Assembly (NCBI RefSeq): GCF_001620065.1
Contig: NZ_LQGV01000001.1
Location: forward strand, 868,001-932,000
Direction of reading: 5' to 3'
From: Microbacterium sp. TNHR37B
GTDB lineage: Bacteria > Actinomycetota > Actinomycetes > Actinomycetales > Microbacteriaceae
DNA length: 64,000 nucleotides
Numbering within the stretch: the stretch's first letter is position 1; the number at the start of each line of letters is the position of its first letter. Positions 26,063 through 37,003 of this stretch are shown in pieces. The translations under genes were made by a program, and so were the position numbers. The notes below the pieces were generated by a model that was not told the DNA's origin, made no database searches, and saw nothing but the letters and a program-made list of their open reading frames with translations.

Positions 26063-26129
26063 CTCTCCCCGACTCCACGGGCCGCTGCGACGGCCCTCCG
26101 AACACCTACCCGCACGAGGAAACGAGGAC

Positions 26130-27531
<1,402 letters not shown>

Positions 27532-27533
<2 letters not shown>

Positions 27534-27537
27534 TAAT
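27532..27537 (+). promoter_or_regulatory. -10 element of the histidine kinase gene, leaderless geometry
   Basis: GATAAT, near consensus, overlaps the fumC stop and ends 6 bases before GTG 27544. Confidence 0.5.
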
Positions 27538-27543
27538 CGGAGA

Positions 27544-28521
27544 GTGAACCGCACGAACTCCGTGCATTCCCGCCGAACGCGCACCCTGGGGCTCCTGGTC
27601 GCCGTCGTCGCGGCGGGCTTTGCACTCGCAGGCCTGGGCGACGCCGTCGTCCACGTCCTCACGGACCAACCGTTGCCCTGGGCATCGATCCCGGTATACA
27701 TCGTGATCGCCGTGGCGACGATGGTCGTGACGGCCGTCGTCGGGTGGGCCGTGATTCCTGCGGTCCCGCTGGGCGGCTTCCCCGCCGATGGGGACGAGAC
27801 CGCTTACGAGGCCCAGCGCCGGCTCTTGGACGACGTGCGGCACGAGCTCAAGACCCCCATCACGATCGTGCGCGGTCACCTCGAGGTGATGAACCCGCAA
27901 GACCCGGCCGACGTCGCGGCCATCCGTGAACTCGGGATGGCGGAACTCGACCGGATGACGCGGCTGATCGGCGACATCGACCTGCTCGCGGCCGTGGAGA
28001 CGGACAAGTTCACGATGACCGACGTCGACCTCGCTCTCCTGACGCAGCGCGTCGGAGAGCTCGTCACCGTCATCCCCGACCATGTCTGGCGGGTCGAGCA
28101 CAGCGCCGCCGCGGTCATCCGCGGCGACGGCGATCGGCTGCTGCAGGCGTGGCTCCAACTCGCCGACAACGCCGCCAAGTACACCCCTCCCGGAAGCTCG
28201 ATCGAGGTGGGCAGCGCCGTCCACCCCGGCGGCGTCCAGTTGTGGGTGCGCGATCACGGTCCCGGCATCCCGCCGGCCATGCGCCACCGGATCTTCCGCC
28301 GCTTCGATCGCGGCGCCGGGAAGCGCGCGGTGGGAGGATCGGGGCTGGGCCTGGCGATCGTCGACGCGATCGCCAAAGCCCATCGAGGGCACTGTTCCAT
28401 CGCTGAGACCCCCGGCGGCGGTGCGACGTTCACGCTCGAGATCCCCGTGGGGACCCGAGCACACGTCCCTTCACCGGTGCGTGCCGGTGATGTCCTGCTG
28501 CAACGGGAGGCCTCCGCATGA
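27544..28521 (+). CDS. Sensor histidine kinase
   Basis: 325 residues. Two transmembrane helices (about 15-38 and 48-73) with almost no extracytoplasmic loop and no HAMP domain, then HisKA with the phospho-accepting His100 in DVRHELKTPI, and an HATPase domain with ADNAAKYT (N box), VRDHGPGIPP (G1) and GGSGLGLAIV (G2). Such intramembrane-sensing kinases detect membrane or cell-envelope change; the signal here is unknown. Its stop overlaps the response regulator start (ATGA). Confidence 0.92.
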   Translation: MNRTNSVHSRRTRTLGLLVAVVAAGFALAGLGDAVVHVLTDQPLPWASIPVYIVIAVATMVVTAVVGWAVIPAVPLGGFPADGDETAYEAQRRLLDDVRHELKTPITIVRGHLEVMNPQDPADVAAIRELGMAELDRMTRLIGDIDLLAAVETDKFTMTDVDLALLTQRVGELVTVIPDHVWRVEHSAAAVIRGDGDRLLQAWLQLADNAAKYTPPGSSIEVGSAVHPGGVQLWVRDHGPGIPPAMRHRIFRRFDRGAGKRAVGGSGLGLAIVDAIAKAHRGHCSIAETPGGGATFTLEIPVGTRAHVPSPVRAGDVLLQREASA

Positions 28522-29171
28522 CTCGTATCCTGGTCGTCGATGACGAACCGCACATCGTCTCCCTCGTGACACGGGGCCTCGCCTCCGAGGGATACGAGAC
28601 CGCTGTGGCCGAAGACGGGGCGGAAGCCCTGGAGCTGGCGATGGAGCCCGACCTCGACCTGATCATCCTGGATGTCGGCCTGCCGACGATGGACGGGTTC
28701 GAGGTCCTCCGGCACCTGCGCGCTCGAGGCAACACCGTCCCGGTGATCATGCTGACAGCGCGTAGCGGAACGAGCGACACGATCGAGGGGCTCGATGCCG
28801 GAGCGAGCGACTACGTCTCCAAGCCGTTCGCCGTCGCCGAGCTCCTCGCCCGGGTGCGCTCCCGTCTGCGGGAGTCGCCCGCGACCCCCGTCGTGCTCAC
28901 GCGCGGCGACGTGAGTCTCGATGTCCTCGCCCGTCGCGTCACCGTGGGCGACCGGGAAGTCGACCTGTCCGCCCGCGAGTTCACGCTGGCGGAGCAGTTC
29001 CTCCGCCACCCCGGCGAGGTGCTCACTCGGGAGGTGCTCCTCAGCCGCGTCTGGGGGCTCGACTTCGATCCGGGCTCCAATGTCGTCGATGTGTACGTGC
29101 GCTACTTGCGCTCCAAGCTCGGCCCCGATCACATCGTGACGGTCCGTGGCGAAGGCTACCGGTGGGACTGA
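28518..29171 (+). CDS. OmpR-family response regulator
   Basis: 217 residues: receiver domain with phospho-acceptor Asp52 in IILDVGLP, the acidic VDDE pocket and the switch Lys in SKPFAVAEL; C-terminal winged-helix DNA-binding domain ending VVDVYVRYLRSKLG. Cognate partner of the kinase just upstream, joined by a 4-base overlap. Target genes not evident. Confidence 0.95.
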   Translation: MTRILVVDDEPHIVSLVTRGLASEGYETAVAEDGAEALELAMEPDLDLIILDVGLPTMDGFEVLRHLRARGNTVPVIMLTARSGTSDTIEGLDAGASDYVSKPFAVAELLARVRSRLRESPATPVVLTRGDVSLDVLARRVTVGDREVDLSAREFTLAEQFLRHPGEVLTREVLLSRVWGLDFDPGSNVVDVYVRYLRSKLGPDHIVTVRGEGYRWD

Positions 29172-29175
29172 CCTC

Positions 29176-30078
29176 GTGACCCTTCCCTCCCGTGACACCC
29201 GTGTCACCTATCCCGACGGCGACGTGGTCAGTGAGGCGACCGTCCTGCACGTGACCGACAGCGGCGACGGACGCACGGTCGTCCTCCTCGACCGCACGGC
29301 ATTTCACCCCGTGGACACGGCCTGGCCCGACCAGCCCTCCGACCGAGGCAGCATGAGCGACGGCATCCAGCGGTGGCCCGTGCCGGAGGCGGTGACGGGA
29401 GGAATCCACGAAGGTGAGCTCTTCCTCGGTGCCGACCTCCCTGTTCGCACGGGAACGGAGGGATGGGTCTTCGTCGTCGGGCACGTCGTCGAGGGGTCGG
29501 GACCGCGCGTCGGCACGCCGGTGCGGATCGAGGCGGACCGGGCGCTGCGAACGGATCTGTCGCTCGGGCACACGGCCTGTCATCTTGCCTCGCTCGCGCT
29601 CGATCTCGCTCTGCGCGACTCGTGGACGAAGGAGCCTCCGCGTGACGGGCTCGGGAGCCCCGCCTTCGATGCCCTGGCGATCCAGCGTTCTCGCATCGAG
29701 CCTCGGGGATCGGTGGACACGTATCGGATCGGCAAGTCGCTCCGCCGCAAGGGCTTCGACCCGGCGGGACTCGACGACCTCGACGCCGTGGCCGCTCGCG
29801 TCGACGAGGCTCTGGCACGCTGGCTCTCTCAGGCGTCGGCCGTCCGCGTCGAGCGCGAGGCCGAGGAGCTCTCGGCCCGCCGCGCATGGACCTGCCGCCT
29901 GGATGACACCGACATCCGCATCCCGTGCGGCGGCACACACGCGGACTCCCTCACCCGGTTCTCCTCGGTGCACGTCGACCTGGAGCGGCGTGACGTCGAG
30001 GGCGGTCTGGAACTCGTCATGCATACGCGCGCGGTCGCCCGTCACGACCGCGCGCGTATGGCCGGCTCCGTCAGCTGA
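29176..30078 (+). CDS. Alanyl-tRNA editing protein-like (AlaX/ThrRS-AlaRS second additional domain)
   Basis: 300 residues from GTG 29176, 5 bases after the response regulator. Zinc-site motifs of the AlaX deacylase are seen: [13 protein letters not shown] (HxxxH) and [11 protein letters not shown] (CxxxH), with an N-terminal beta-barrel containing [23 protein letters not shown]. The family removes Ser or Gly from mis-charged tRNA-Ala. Here the first domain is somewhat divergent and the protein is longer than AlaX-S. The last 20 codons contain a perfect 16-base inverted repeat. The stop overlaps the phoH stop region in convergent orientation. Confidence 0.8.
   Translation: MTLPSRDTRVTYPDGDVVSEATVLHVTDSGDGRTVVLLDRTAFHPVDTAWPDQPSDRGSMSDGIQRWPVPEAVTGGIHEGELFLGADLPVRTGTEGWVFVVGHVVEGSGPRVGTPVRIEADRALRTDLSLGHTACHLASLALDLALRDSWTKEPPRDGLGSPAFDALAIQRSRIEPRGSVDTYRIGKSLRRKGFDPAGLDDLDAVAARVDEALARWLSQASAVRVEREAEELSARRAWTCRLDDTDIRIPCGGTHADSLTRFSSVHVDLERRDVEGGLELVMHTRAVARHDRARMAGSVS
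30022..30060. terminator. Perfect 16-bp inverted repeat inside the AlaX-like gene, likely phoH terminator
   Basis: Arms CATACGCGCGCGGTCG (30022-30037) and CGACCGCGCGCGTATG (30045-30060) with a 7-base loop. For the minus-strand phoH gene it starts 10 bases beyond the stop, the right place for a terminator, yet it is entirely coding sequence of the convergent gene. Confidence 0.55.
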
Positions 30079-31426
30079 GCTCGCCCTGCTCCAGCAGGTC
30101 GGTCACGAGCGCCGCGATCGCCGAGCGTTCCGATCGCATGAGCGTCACGTGTCCGAACAGGCCGTGGCCTTTGAGGGTCTCGATCACGGAGGCGACGCCG
30201 TCGTGGCGCCCGACGCGGAGGTTGTCGCGTTGGCCCACGTCGTGGGTGAGGACGACGCGCGAGTTCTGCCCCATCCGACTCAGGACGGTCAGGAGGACGT
30301 TGCGTTCCAGTGACTGGGCTTCATCGACGATGACGAACGCGTCGTGCAGGGAACGGCCGCGGATGTGCGTGAGCGGCAGCACCTCGAGCAGTCCGCGCGC
30401 GACGACCTCCTCCAGCACGTTTCCCGAGACCACCGAGCCGAGGGTGTCGAAGACGGCCTGCCCCCACGGGTTCATCTTCTCCGCCTGGTCGCCCGGGAGA
30501 TAGCCGAGCTCCTGCCCGCCCACCGCGAACAGGGGGCGGAAGACGATGATGCGCTTCTGCTGCTGTCGCTCCAGCACGGCCTCCAGACCCGCGCACAAGG
30601 CGAGGGCGGACTTTCCGGTGCCGGCCCGGCCACCGAGGGAGACGATGCCCACCTCGGGGTCGAGGAGCAGATCGATGGCGATCCGCTGCTCCGCCGAACG
30701 TCCGTGGAGGCCGAACACGTCGCGATCTCCACGGACGAGACGGAACTCGCCGTCACCGATCACCCGCCCCAGAGCGGATCCGCGCTCGGAGTGGATGACG
30801 AGGCCGGTGTTGACGGGGAGACCTCGGACGTCATCGCTGAGGGCGAGCTCGGTCTCGTACAGGTCGCTCATGTCGTCGCCGGACACATCGATGGTCGCGA
30901 TTCCCGTCCATCCCGAGTCGACGGCCTGCTCGGCCAGGTACTCCTCGGCGTAGAGCCCCAGCGAGGCGGCCTTCACACGCATCGGCATGTCCTTGGAGAC
31001 GACGGTGACCGCGTGCCCCTCCTGCGCCAAGTGCATCGCGACCGAGAGGATCCGGGTGTCGTTGTCGGCCAAGCGCATGCCCACCGGGAGGATCGAGGGA
31101 TCGGTGTTGGTGAGCTCGACACGCAGCGTGCCTCCGTCGCCGACCGGCACCGGGAAGTCCAGCCGGCCGTGCTCGACTCGGAGTTCATCGAGGTGGCGGA
31201 GGGCTTGCCGGGCGAAGTACCCGATCTCGGGGTCGTGGCGTTTGCCCTCGAGTTCGCCGATGACGACGATCGGGACGACCACCGAGTGCTCGGCGAATCG
31301 GAAGAAGGCTCGTGGGTCACTCAGCAAGACGGAGGTGTCCAGCACGTAGGTGCGGAGATCCTGTGCTGCAGCGGCGGAGCCGCTCGTGCTGGTGGAGCGC
31401 TGCTTCTCTGGTGCTCGTGTGGTCAC
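30071..31426 (-). CDS. PIN domain-PhoH family ATPase (PhoH2 type)
   Basis: 451 residues. N-terminal PIN ribonuclease domain (about 25-165: [44 protein letters not shown]) and a C-terminal PhoH ATPase domain with Walker [14 protein letters not shown] and Walker [11 protein letters not shown]. PhoH2 proteins couple ATP-driven RNA unwinding to cleavage. Convergent with the AlaX-like gene, overlapping by 8 bases. The start at 31426 follows a 166-base gap in which I see no other gene. Confidence 0.93.
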   Translation of the reverse strand: MTTRAPEKQRSTSTSGSAAAAQDLRTYVLDTSVLLSDPRAFFRFAEHSVVVPIVVIGELEGKRHDPEIGYFARQALRHLDELRVEHGRLDFPVPVGDGGTLRVELTNTDPSILPVGMRLADNDTRILSVAMHLAQEGHAVTVVSKDMPMRVKAASLGLYAEEYLAEQAVDSGWTGIATIDVSGDDMSDLYETELALSDDVRGLPVNTGLVIHSERGSALGRVIGDGEFRLVRGDRDVFGLHGRSAEQRIAIDLLLDPEVGIVSLGGRAGTGKSALALCAGLEAVLERQQQKRIIVFRPLFAVGGQELGYLPGDQAEKMNPWGQAVFDTLGSVVSGNVLEEVVARGLLEVLPLTHIRGRSLHDAFVIVDEAQSLERNVLLTVLSRMGQNSRVVLTHDVGQRDNLRVGRHDGVASVIETLKGHGLFGHVTLMRSERSAIAALVTDLLEQGELS

Positions 31427-31592
31427 AACCCACTCCCGCCCCGGGTGAGTCTCACCCGGCAGTCACGAGTCGACCAGGGGCCACGAGTCAGTGGATGGCC
31501 GACTCGAACGGGCGCCTTGCCCGATGAGATGAACGTACGTCTCCCCGTCGTCGGGTGGCCGACGCGACACGCGGGCCCAGATGTCCTTCTCG

Positions 31593-32741
31593 TTAACTAT
31601 CGAGAGCGACGACCGCGGGAGGAACGGGAACGTTCCGACGCGCCGCGACCTCGGCGAGCGCATCGCCGAGCAACTGCAGCGTGTCGGCTCCGGTGCCGGC
31701 GTGGGCCCCCAGGCGCACCACGCCGCCGCGCGCCGTGGCCGTCACGCCGTGGTTGGCGAGAGCCGCTGCGAGGGGCCCGGCATCGGCGGGCTCGGGTTCG
31801 AGCGCGACGATCCCCGAATGCGCCTCGCGTGGCGTCAGGACGGGGATCTGGTACCGGTCGGCCAGAGCCATGACGTGCCGCGCGCGATCGGCCACCTCGG
31901 CTGCCACCGCCGCGACACCGGCGTCGACGACCTCGGAGACGGCCACGGCGAGCCGTCCCGCGGCGAGGGAATCGGTTCCTGTCACGGTGAACGCGTCTGC
32001 CCCCGCGCGGGCGCCGCCGAACTCGCCGGGACCGAGCTCCCCCTCGAGTCCCGCGAAACCGGCCAGCACCGGCTCGATCCGTTCACGCGCGGTCGGGGAG
32101 AACCGGACGAAGCCCGTGCCGTATCCGGCGCGCAACCACTTGTATCCGTTGCCGCAGAGCACGTCGGCGGCCGCGTAGTCGGCATCGACCACACCCACGG
32201 CCTGAACGGCGTCGACGATGAGGAGGCGATCGCCGATGACCTCCCGCACGGTGCTCAGGTCCAGCGTGTAGCCGGTGCGGTAGTCGACGAGGCTGACGAG
32301 CACCGCGTCGATGTCGGCGGTGAGTGCATCGCGCAGCGCCTCGGGCCGGAGCATCCCGTCCGCCGGCGCGAACTCGCGCACGTGAAGACGACCCCGTGCC
32401 TCGTGTGCCCGGCGGGCTGTGACCGGCAACGCCGGGTACTCGGCGGAGGAGACGAGGACAGTGCCGGTGAGCCCGAACAGCGCGTGCATGAGCCCATAGG
32501 TGGTCGAGGGCTGAAGCGAGATCTCGTCGGCGGGTACCCCCAGCAGATCGCCGAGGGCGCGGCGGGCCTCGTCTCGATGAGCCGCGACGAGCGCGATCCC
32601 GGAGGCGCGTCCCGATGCGAGCAGTTGCGCGTCGGCGCGGCTCTCCTCGAGCACCGTCGGCGACAACGGACCGAAGGCCGGCCAGTTCAGATATCCCGGT
32701 TCCTCATCGAAGCTGTCGAGAAAAGACTCCAGCGCGCTCAC
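31593..32741 (-). CDS. PLP-dependent class V aminotransferase
   Basis: 382 residues, fold type I, class V (cysteine desulfurase/kynureninase-like). The PLP lysine is in NGYKWLRAGYGTGFV; the pyridoxal aspartate is in IVDAVQAVG. The active-site loop cysteine of SufS/IscS is not evident, so it is not clearly a desulfurase. Relatives are annotated only as aminotransferase class V; substrate unknown. GGAAGG precedes GTG 32741. Confidence 0.85.
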   Translation of the reverse strand: MSALESFLDSFDEEPGYLNWPAFGPLSPTVLEESRADAQLLASGRASGIALVAAHRDEARRALGDLLGVPADEISLQPSTTYGLMHALFGLTGTVLVSSAEYPALPVTARRAHEARGRLHVREFAPADGMLRPEALRDALTADIDAVLVSLVDYRTGYTLDLSTVREVIGDRLLIVDAVQAVGVVDADYAAADVLCGNGYKWLRAGYGTGFVRFSPTARERIEPVLAGFAGLEGELGPGEFGGARAGADAFTVTGTDSLAAGRLAVAVSEVVDAGVAAVAAEVADRARHVMALADRYQIPVLTPREAHSGIVALEPEPADAGPLAAALANHGVTATARGGVVRLGAHAGTGADTLQLLGDALAEVAARRNVPVPPAVVALDS

Positions 32742-32783
32742 CCTTCCAGTCTGTCACGGGGCGCGGCACCGGCGACGACGGGT

Positions 32784-33569
32784 TCAGCCCCCGTAACGAC
32801 GGTCGCGGGAGGCGTAATCCCGGATCGCGCGCAGGAAGTCCACTTCGCGCAGGTCGGGGCCCAAGGCCTCGACGAAGTAGAACTCGGAGTGTGCGGACTG
32901 CCAGAGGAGGAAGTCGCTGAGCCGCTGCTCGCCGGAGGTCCGGATGACGAGATCGGGGTCGGCCTGACCTCCCGTGTACAGGTGCTCGCCGATCTGCTCG
33001 GGAGTGAGGTGAGCCGCCAGCTCCTCCAGCGATCCCCCCCGCTCCTGGTGCTTGGCGACGATCCGTCGGACGGCGTCGACGATCTCGCTGCGCCCCCCGT
33101 AGCCGACCGCCAGGTTCACGTGCAGTCCTCGGTTCCCGGCGGTGCGCTCCTCGGCCGTCCGGAGGGCCCGCGCGAGATCGGTGGGGAGGAGGTCGGCGCG
33201 GCCCACGTGTTGCACACGCCACTCGGGCTCGAGGGAGATGGCATCGGCCAGCTCGGCGATGATCTCGATCAGGTCGGCGAGCTCGCCGGAGTCGCGCTTG
33301 GTGAGGTTGTCGGTCGACAAGAGATAGAGCGACACGACCCGGATGCCCAGTTCGTCACACCAGCGCAGGAACTCCCGCATCTTCGCGGCTCCCGCGCGGT
33401 GTCCCTCGGCGACGGTCGGATACCCGGCTTGGCGAGCCCATCGACGGTTGCCGTCGATCATCATCGCCACGTGGTGCGGCACCGTCTGGGGTGCGAGGCG
33501 CCGACGCAGGCGCGAGATGTACAGCCGGTAGAGCGGACCGCGCCCCTCCCCCGAACCGTTCGCCGTCAC
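32784..33569 (-). CDS. uppS: Isoprenyl transferase (cis-prenyltransferase, UppS family)
   Basis: 261 residues from GTG 33569. Family motifs: MMIDGNRRWARQ, YLLSTDNLTKR, AVGYGGRSEIVDAVR, DLVIRTSGEQRLSDFLLWQ and SEFYF. The DGNRRWA form (Arg for the usual Gly) is characteristic of the Rv1086-type short-chain Z-farnesyl synthases of actinobacteria, so this may make Z,E-farnesyl diphosphate for decaprenyl phosphate rather than the long-chain product. The start is uncertain: the family N-terminus is poorly conserved and an in-frame start further upstream exists. Divergent from the hemolysin III gene. Confidence 0.88.
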   Translation of the reverse strand: MTANGSGEGRGPLYRLYISRLRRRLAPQTVPHHVAMMIDGNRRWARQAGYPTVAEGHRAGAAKMREFLRWCDELGIRVVSLYLLSTDNLTKRDSGELADLIEIIAELADAISLEPEWRVQHVGRADLLPTDLARALRTAEERTAGNRGLHVNLAVGYGGRSEIVDAVRRIVAKHQERGGSLEELAAHLTPEQIGEHLYTGGQADPDLVIRTSGEQRLSDFLLWQSAHSEFYFVEALGPDLREVDFLRAIRDYASRDRRYGG

Positions 33570-33663
33570 GAGGTATACCGTACCCCTCACGACTCGGAAT
33601 CCGCCGTCTCGACGAGCTCTTCGCACCGCGGCGCGTATGTGAGGGTGGGCATACGGCGCGGCG

Positions 33664-33669
33664 TAGGCT
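33664..33669 (+). promoter_or_regulatory. -10 element of the hemolysin III gene, leaderless geometry
   Basis: TAGGCT ends 6 bases before GTG 33676. Confidence 0.45.
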
Positions 33670-33675
33670 CGGGTC

Positions 33676-34407
33676 GTGACCACCCCATCCGAGGGCGCTG
33701 AGATGCCTCAGCTCCCACTCCTCGATGCCGCTGCGGCTGGTGCCCAGATCGAGTTGAAGCCGTCGTGGCGCGGCTGGATCCATGCGGCGACCTTCCCCGT
33801 CGCCATCGCCGCCGGAGTCGTGCTGATCGTCCTTGCCCATGGAGCGGCCGCCAAGTGGGCCAGCGCGGTGTTCATGGCCACGTCGCTCCTCCTGTTCGGA
33901 AACTCCGCGCTCTATCACCGCTTCCACTGGGGTCCGCGGACCAAAGCGGTCCTCAAGCGCATCGACCACGCGAACATCCTGCTTCTGATCGCCGGAACCT
34001 ATACACCGATCGCGGTGCTGGCCCTCCCCCGGGACAAGGGCCTGCTGCTTCTCACACTCGTCTGGACGGGGGCCCTCCTGGGCATCCTCTTCCGCGTGTT
34101 CTGGATCAATGCGCCCCGCTGGCTGTACGTCGCGCTCTACCTGCTGCTGGGCTGGGCGGCCGTCATGTACATGCTCGACCTGCTCCAGGCGAGCGTGCCG
34201 ATGATGATCCTGGTCATCGTCGGCGGTCTCCTCTACACGGGCGGCGCGATCGTCTATGCACTCAAGCGCCCGAACCCGTGGCCGGGCCACTTCGGCTTCC
34301 ACGAGATCTTCCACGTCTGCACCGTCCTGGCCTTCCTGTGCCACTGGACGGCGTGTCTCCTGATCGCGCTGTCGCCCCTCAGTCCTTCACTGGGCTCGGC
34401 GGGATGA
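33676..34407 (+). CDS. Hemolysin III (YqfA/PAQR) family membrane protein
   Basis: 243 residues with seven hydrophobic segments. PAQR metal-site motifs: GNSALYHRFHW, IDHANILLLIAGTYTP and a C-terminal GFHEIFHVCTVLAF, giving the conserved His/Asp set of a possible metal-dependent hydrolase. Despite its name, haemolytic activity is not implied. Its last 29 bases overlap a convergent small gene. Confidence 0.92.
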   Translation: MTTPSEGAEMPQLPLLDAAAAGAQIELKPSWRGWIHAATFPVAIAAGVVLIVLAHGAAAKWASAVFMATSLLLFGNSALYHRFHWGPRTKAVLKRIDHANILLLIAGTYTPIAVLALPRDKGLLLLTLVWTGALLGILFRVFWINAPRWLYVALYLLLGWAAVMYMLDLLQASVPMMILVIVGGLLYTGGAIVYALKRPNPWPGHFGFHEIFHVCTVLAFLCHWTACLLIALSPLSPSLGSAG

Positions 34408-34663
34408 GGCTCGGCCCATCGCCGTCGCCGTCAACGTCGCGCGCTTCCGCTGCCTCCGCGTCGAGCTGTTCGGCGATCTCGGAACGATAGCGGGCGCGAC
34501 GGATGCGTCGCTGCATGTCAACCAGCAGGAGCACCACGGCGATCGCGATCACGGCGATCCCGATGAAGCCCGCGACACCGGGGGTGACCCGGTCGGGGTC
34601 GATGAGCGTCGGAGACGGCGAAGGAGTCGGGGTCGCCGTCGCGAGCCACATGAGCGCGTACAT
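34379..34663 (-). CDS. Small single-helix membrane protein
   Basis: 94 residues: short Thr/Pro/Ser-rich N-terminus, a transmembrane helix (about 32-49, GFIGIAVIAIAVVLLLVDM), then a basic and later acidic tail with Ala/Glu-rich helix. No family recognised. GAGGAC lies 2 bases before ATG 34663. Divergent from the DUF4307 gene and overlapping the hemolysin III gene at the 3' end. Confidence 0.65.
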   Translation of the reverse strand: MYALMWLATATPTPSPSPTLIDPDRVTPGVAGFIGIAVIAIAVVLLLVDMQRRIRRARYRSEIAEQLDAEAAEARDVDGDGDGPSLIPPSPVKD

Positions 34664-34771
34664 CTGTCCTCGTTCTGCGCGCGAAGCGCATAGCCTGGAA
34701 GTCCAGCCTAGAAGATCCCTCCGCGCGTCCCGACCGCTCCGTCGGGCTGCGACCACGACCGACGGAAGACG

Positions 34772-35173
34772 ATGACCACCGAATCCACGCAGGCGATGCT
34801 CGACGACCGGTATGGGCGCTCCTCCGCCCGAAGCCGCCGGCTGCGATGGATCGTTCTGGGTGTCCTCGCGGCGGCGCTCGTGGGATACCTCGGCTGGACG
34901 ACGATCTCCCGCACGATGAACCAGGTGGACTACGACACCACCGGCTTCCGAAAGGTCGACGATCACCAGATCACGATCGACTTCCAGGTCACGTCGCAAC
35001 CCGACACCGCTGTCGCCTGCGCCATTGAGGCCCAGGACACCGAGCACGGGGTCGTCGGATGGAAGGTCGTGGAGTATCCGGCCGATCCGGCGCACACACG
35101 CCGATTCAGCGAGACGGTGCCGACGACCGCACTCGCGACGACGGGTTTGGTCACCTCCTGCTGGATCCCGTAG
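34772..35173 (+). CDS. DUF4307 family membrane-anchored protein
   Basis: 133 residues: cytoplasmic N-terminus (DDRYGRS), one transmembrane helix (about 24-44), and a small extracytoplasmic domain with two cysteines (VACAIEAQ and TSCWIP) that probably pair. DUF4307 commonly sits next to greA in actinobacteria, as here. Function unknown. Confidence 0.82.
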   Translation: MTTESTQAMLDDRYGRSSARSRRLRWIVLGVLAAALVGYLGWTTISRTMNQVDYDTTGFRKVDDHQITIDFQVTSQPDTAVACAIEAQDTEHGVVGWKVVEYPADPAHTRRFSETVPTTALATTGLVTSCWIP

Positions 35174-35190
35174 GCTGAGTCGACACTCAT

Positions 35191-35222
35191 GCGCCCCGGC
35201 TCGGCTGCCGGGGCGTTCGGTT
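35191..35222 (+). terminator. Rho-independent terminator after the DUF4307 gene
   Basis: Arms CGCCCCGGC and GCCGGGGCG with a 6-base loop, followed by TTCGGTTT; the best U-tract-bearing terminator in the window. Confidence 0.75.
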
Positions 35223-35262
35223 TAGGTCCGATCCCATCGGCCTCTTCCCCCTAGGAGACGAC

Positions 35263-35754
35263 GTGTCCAGCGACAGCACTGTGACCTTCCTCACGCAGGA
35301 TGCCTACGACCGGCTCGCCGCAGAGCTCGAGCACCTCTCGACGGTGGGCCGCGAGGAGATCGCGAAGCGCATCGAGGCGGCCCGCGAGGAGGGCGATCTC
35401 AAGGAGAACGGCGGATATCACGCCGCGAAGGACGAGCAGGGCAAGCAGGAGGCCCGCATCCGCACCCTTCAGCAGCTGCTCAAGGAAGCCCAGGTGGGCG
35501 AAGCACCCGAGTCCGACGGCACCGTGCAGCCGGGAACCGTCGTCACCGCCGTGGTTGCGGGAGGGGAAGAGGTGTTCCTGCTCGGCAACCGCGAGATCGC
35601 GGCGGGTTCCGAGCTCGACGTGTACAGCGAGGCATCCCCGCTGGGGTCTGCCATCCTGGGCCTTGCCGAAGGAGCGAAGACCTCCTACACAGCACCGAAC
35701 GGGCGCGAGATCTCCGTGGAGATCGTCAAGGTCGAGACCTACGCGGGACAGTAA
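35263..35754 (+). CDS. greA: Transcription elongation factor GreA
   Basis: 163 residues, normal length. N-terminal coiled coil with the acidic tip EEGDLKENGGYHAAKDEQGK and the C-terminal FKBP-like domain ending YTAPNGREISVEIVKVE. Rescues backtracked RNA polymerase by stimulating transcript cleavage. CTAGGAG precedes GTG 35263. Convergent with ilvA, 4 bases apart. Confidence 0.96.
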   Translation: MSSDSTVTFLTQDAYDRLAAELEHLSTVGREEIAKRIEAAREEGDLKENGGYHAAKDEQGKQEARIRTLQQLLKEAQVGEAPESDGTVQPGTVVTAVVAGGEEVFLLGNREIAAGSELDVYSEASPLGSAILGLAEGAKTSYTAPNGREISVEIVKVETYAGQ

Positions 35755-35758
35755 CCCC

Positions 35759-37003
35759 TCAGTCGGACACGACCCGCGGCTGGAACCCCGCCTCTTCGAG
35801 GACGGAGATCACGTGGGCGCGGTGGTCCTCGCCGCGCGTCTCCACGCTCAGCTGAAGGATGACTTCGCTGATCTGGAGCCCTTGTCCGTGACGGGTGTGC
35901 AGCACCTCGATGACGTTGGCGCCGGCCACCGACAACAGCTCGGACACGCGGGCCAGCTGACCCGGGCGGTCCGGGAGCGGGATCTGCAGTGTCATGTACC
36001 GCCCGGAGGCGGCGAGGCCATGGGCCACGACGCGCTGCAACAGGAGCGGGTCGATGTTCCCCCCGGAGAGGATCACGACGGTCGGGCCGCTGGCCACGAC
36101 CTTCCCGGAGAGGATGGCCGCCACCCCGACCGCCCCGGCTGGCTCCACGACCTGCTTGGCGCGCTCGAGGAGCACGAGCAGTGCCCGCGCGATGTCGTCG
36201 TCGGTCACGGTGACGACCTCGTCGACGAGGTCCCGGATCACCTCGAACGGCGCCGCGCCCGGTCGGGCTACCGCGATGCCGTCGGCGATCGTCGGGGTGG
36301 TCTCGATGGTGACCGGCTCCCCCGCCGCCAGGGAGACCGGGTACGGCGCCGAGTTGGCCGCCTGGACGCCGATGATCCGCACGACACGTCCGTCGGCGGC
36401 CGCGCGGGCCTTGATGGACGCCGCCACGCCGGCGATGAGCCCGCCGCCCCCGATGCCGAGGATGACCGTCTCGACGTCGGGCACCTCGTCGTAGATCTCC
36501 AGACCGACGGTTCCCTGACCGATGATGACGTCGCGATGGTCGAACGGGTGGATGAGGACGGCGCCGGTGCGCTCGGCGAACTCGGCCGCCAGCCGCAGGG
36601 GCGTCTCCACGGTCTCGCCTTCCAACACGACCTCGGCACCGTATCCGCGGGTCGCGAGGAGCTTGGGCACCGGGACGCCGAGAGGCATGAAGATGGTGGC
36701 CGGGATGCCGAGCTTCTGCGCGGCGCGCGCGACGCCCTGTGCGTGGTTGCCGGCGGATGCGGCGACCACGCCGCGCGCGCGCTCGTCATCGGTCAATCGC
36801 GACATCCGATAGGCCGCACCACGGATCTTGAACGATCCGGTGCGCTGCAGGTTCTCGAGTTTGAGGGAGACCGGGACACCGAGGACCTCGCTGAGGAACT
36901 CGGAGTCCTCCAGCGGCGTGCGCGCGGCGACGTCGCGGAGGAACACCGCCGCATCGTGGAACTCGGCGAGCGACGGGTGGGTCGCGGTACGGGGGTCGGT
37001 CAC
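35759..37003 (-). CDS. ilvA: Threonine ammonia-lyase (catabolic-type with ACT domain)
   Basis: 414 residues. Fold type II PLP enzyme with the PLP lysine in TGSFKIRGAAYRM, ASAGNHAQGVA, GIGGGGLIAGVA phosphate loop, and a single C-terminal ACT domain (about 335-414, LPDRPGQLARVSELLSVAGA). Deaminates threonine to 2-oxobutyrate. The short single-ACT form matches the TdcB-like/biodegradative group common in actinobacteria rather than the E. coli biosynthetic enzyme. GTG 37003 overlaps the stop of the AI-2E transporter gene (GTGA). Confidence 0.93.
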   Translation of the reverse strand: MTDPRTATHPSLAEFHDAAVFLRDVAARTPLEDSEFLSEVLGVPVSLKLENLQRTGSFKIRGAAYRMSRLTDDERARGVVAASAGNHAQGVARAAQKLGIPATIFMPLGVPVPKLLATRGYGAEVVLEGETVETPLRLAAEFAERTGAVLIHPFDHRDVIIGQGTVGLEIYDEVPDVETVILGIGGGGLIAGVAASIKARAAADGRVVRIIGVQAANSAPYPVSLAAGEPVTIETTPTIADGIAVARPGAAPFEVIRDLVDEVVTVTDDDIARALLVLLERAKQVVEPAGAVGVAAILSGKVVASGPTVVILSGGNIDPLLLQRVVAHGLAASGRYMTLQIPLPDRPGQLARVSELLSVAGANVIEVLHTRHGQGLQISEVILQLSVETRGEDHRAHVISVLEEAGFQPRVVSD

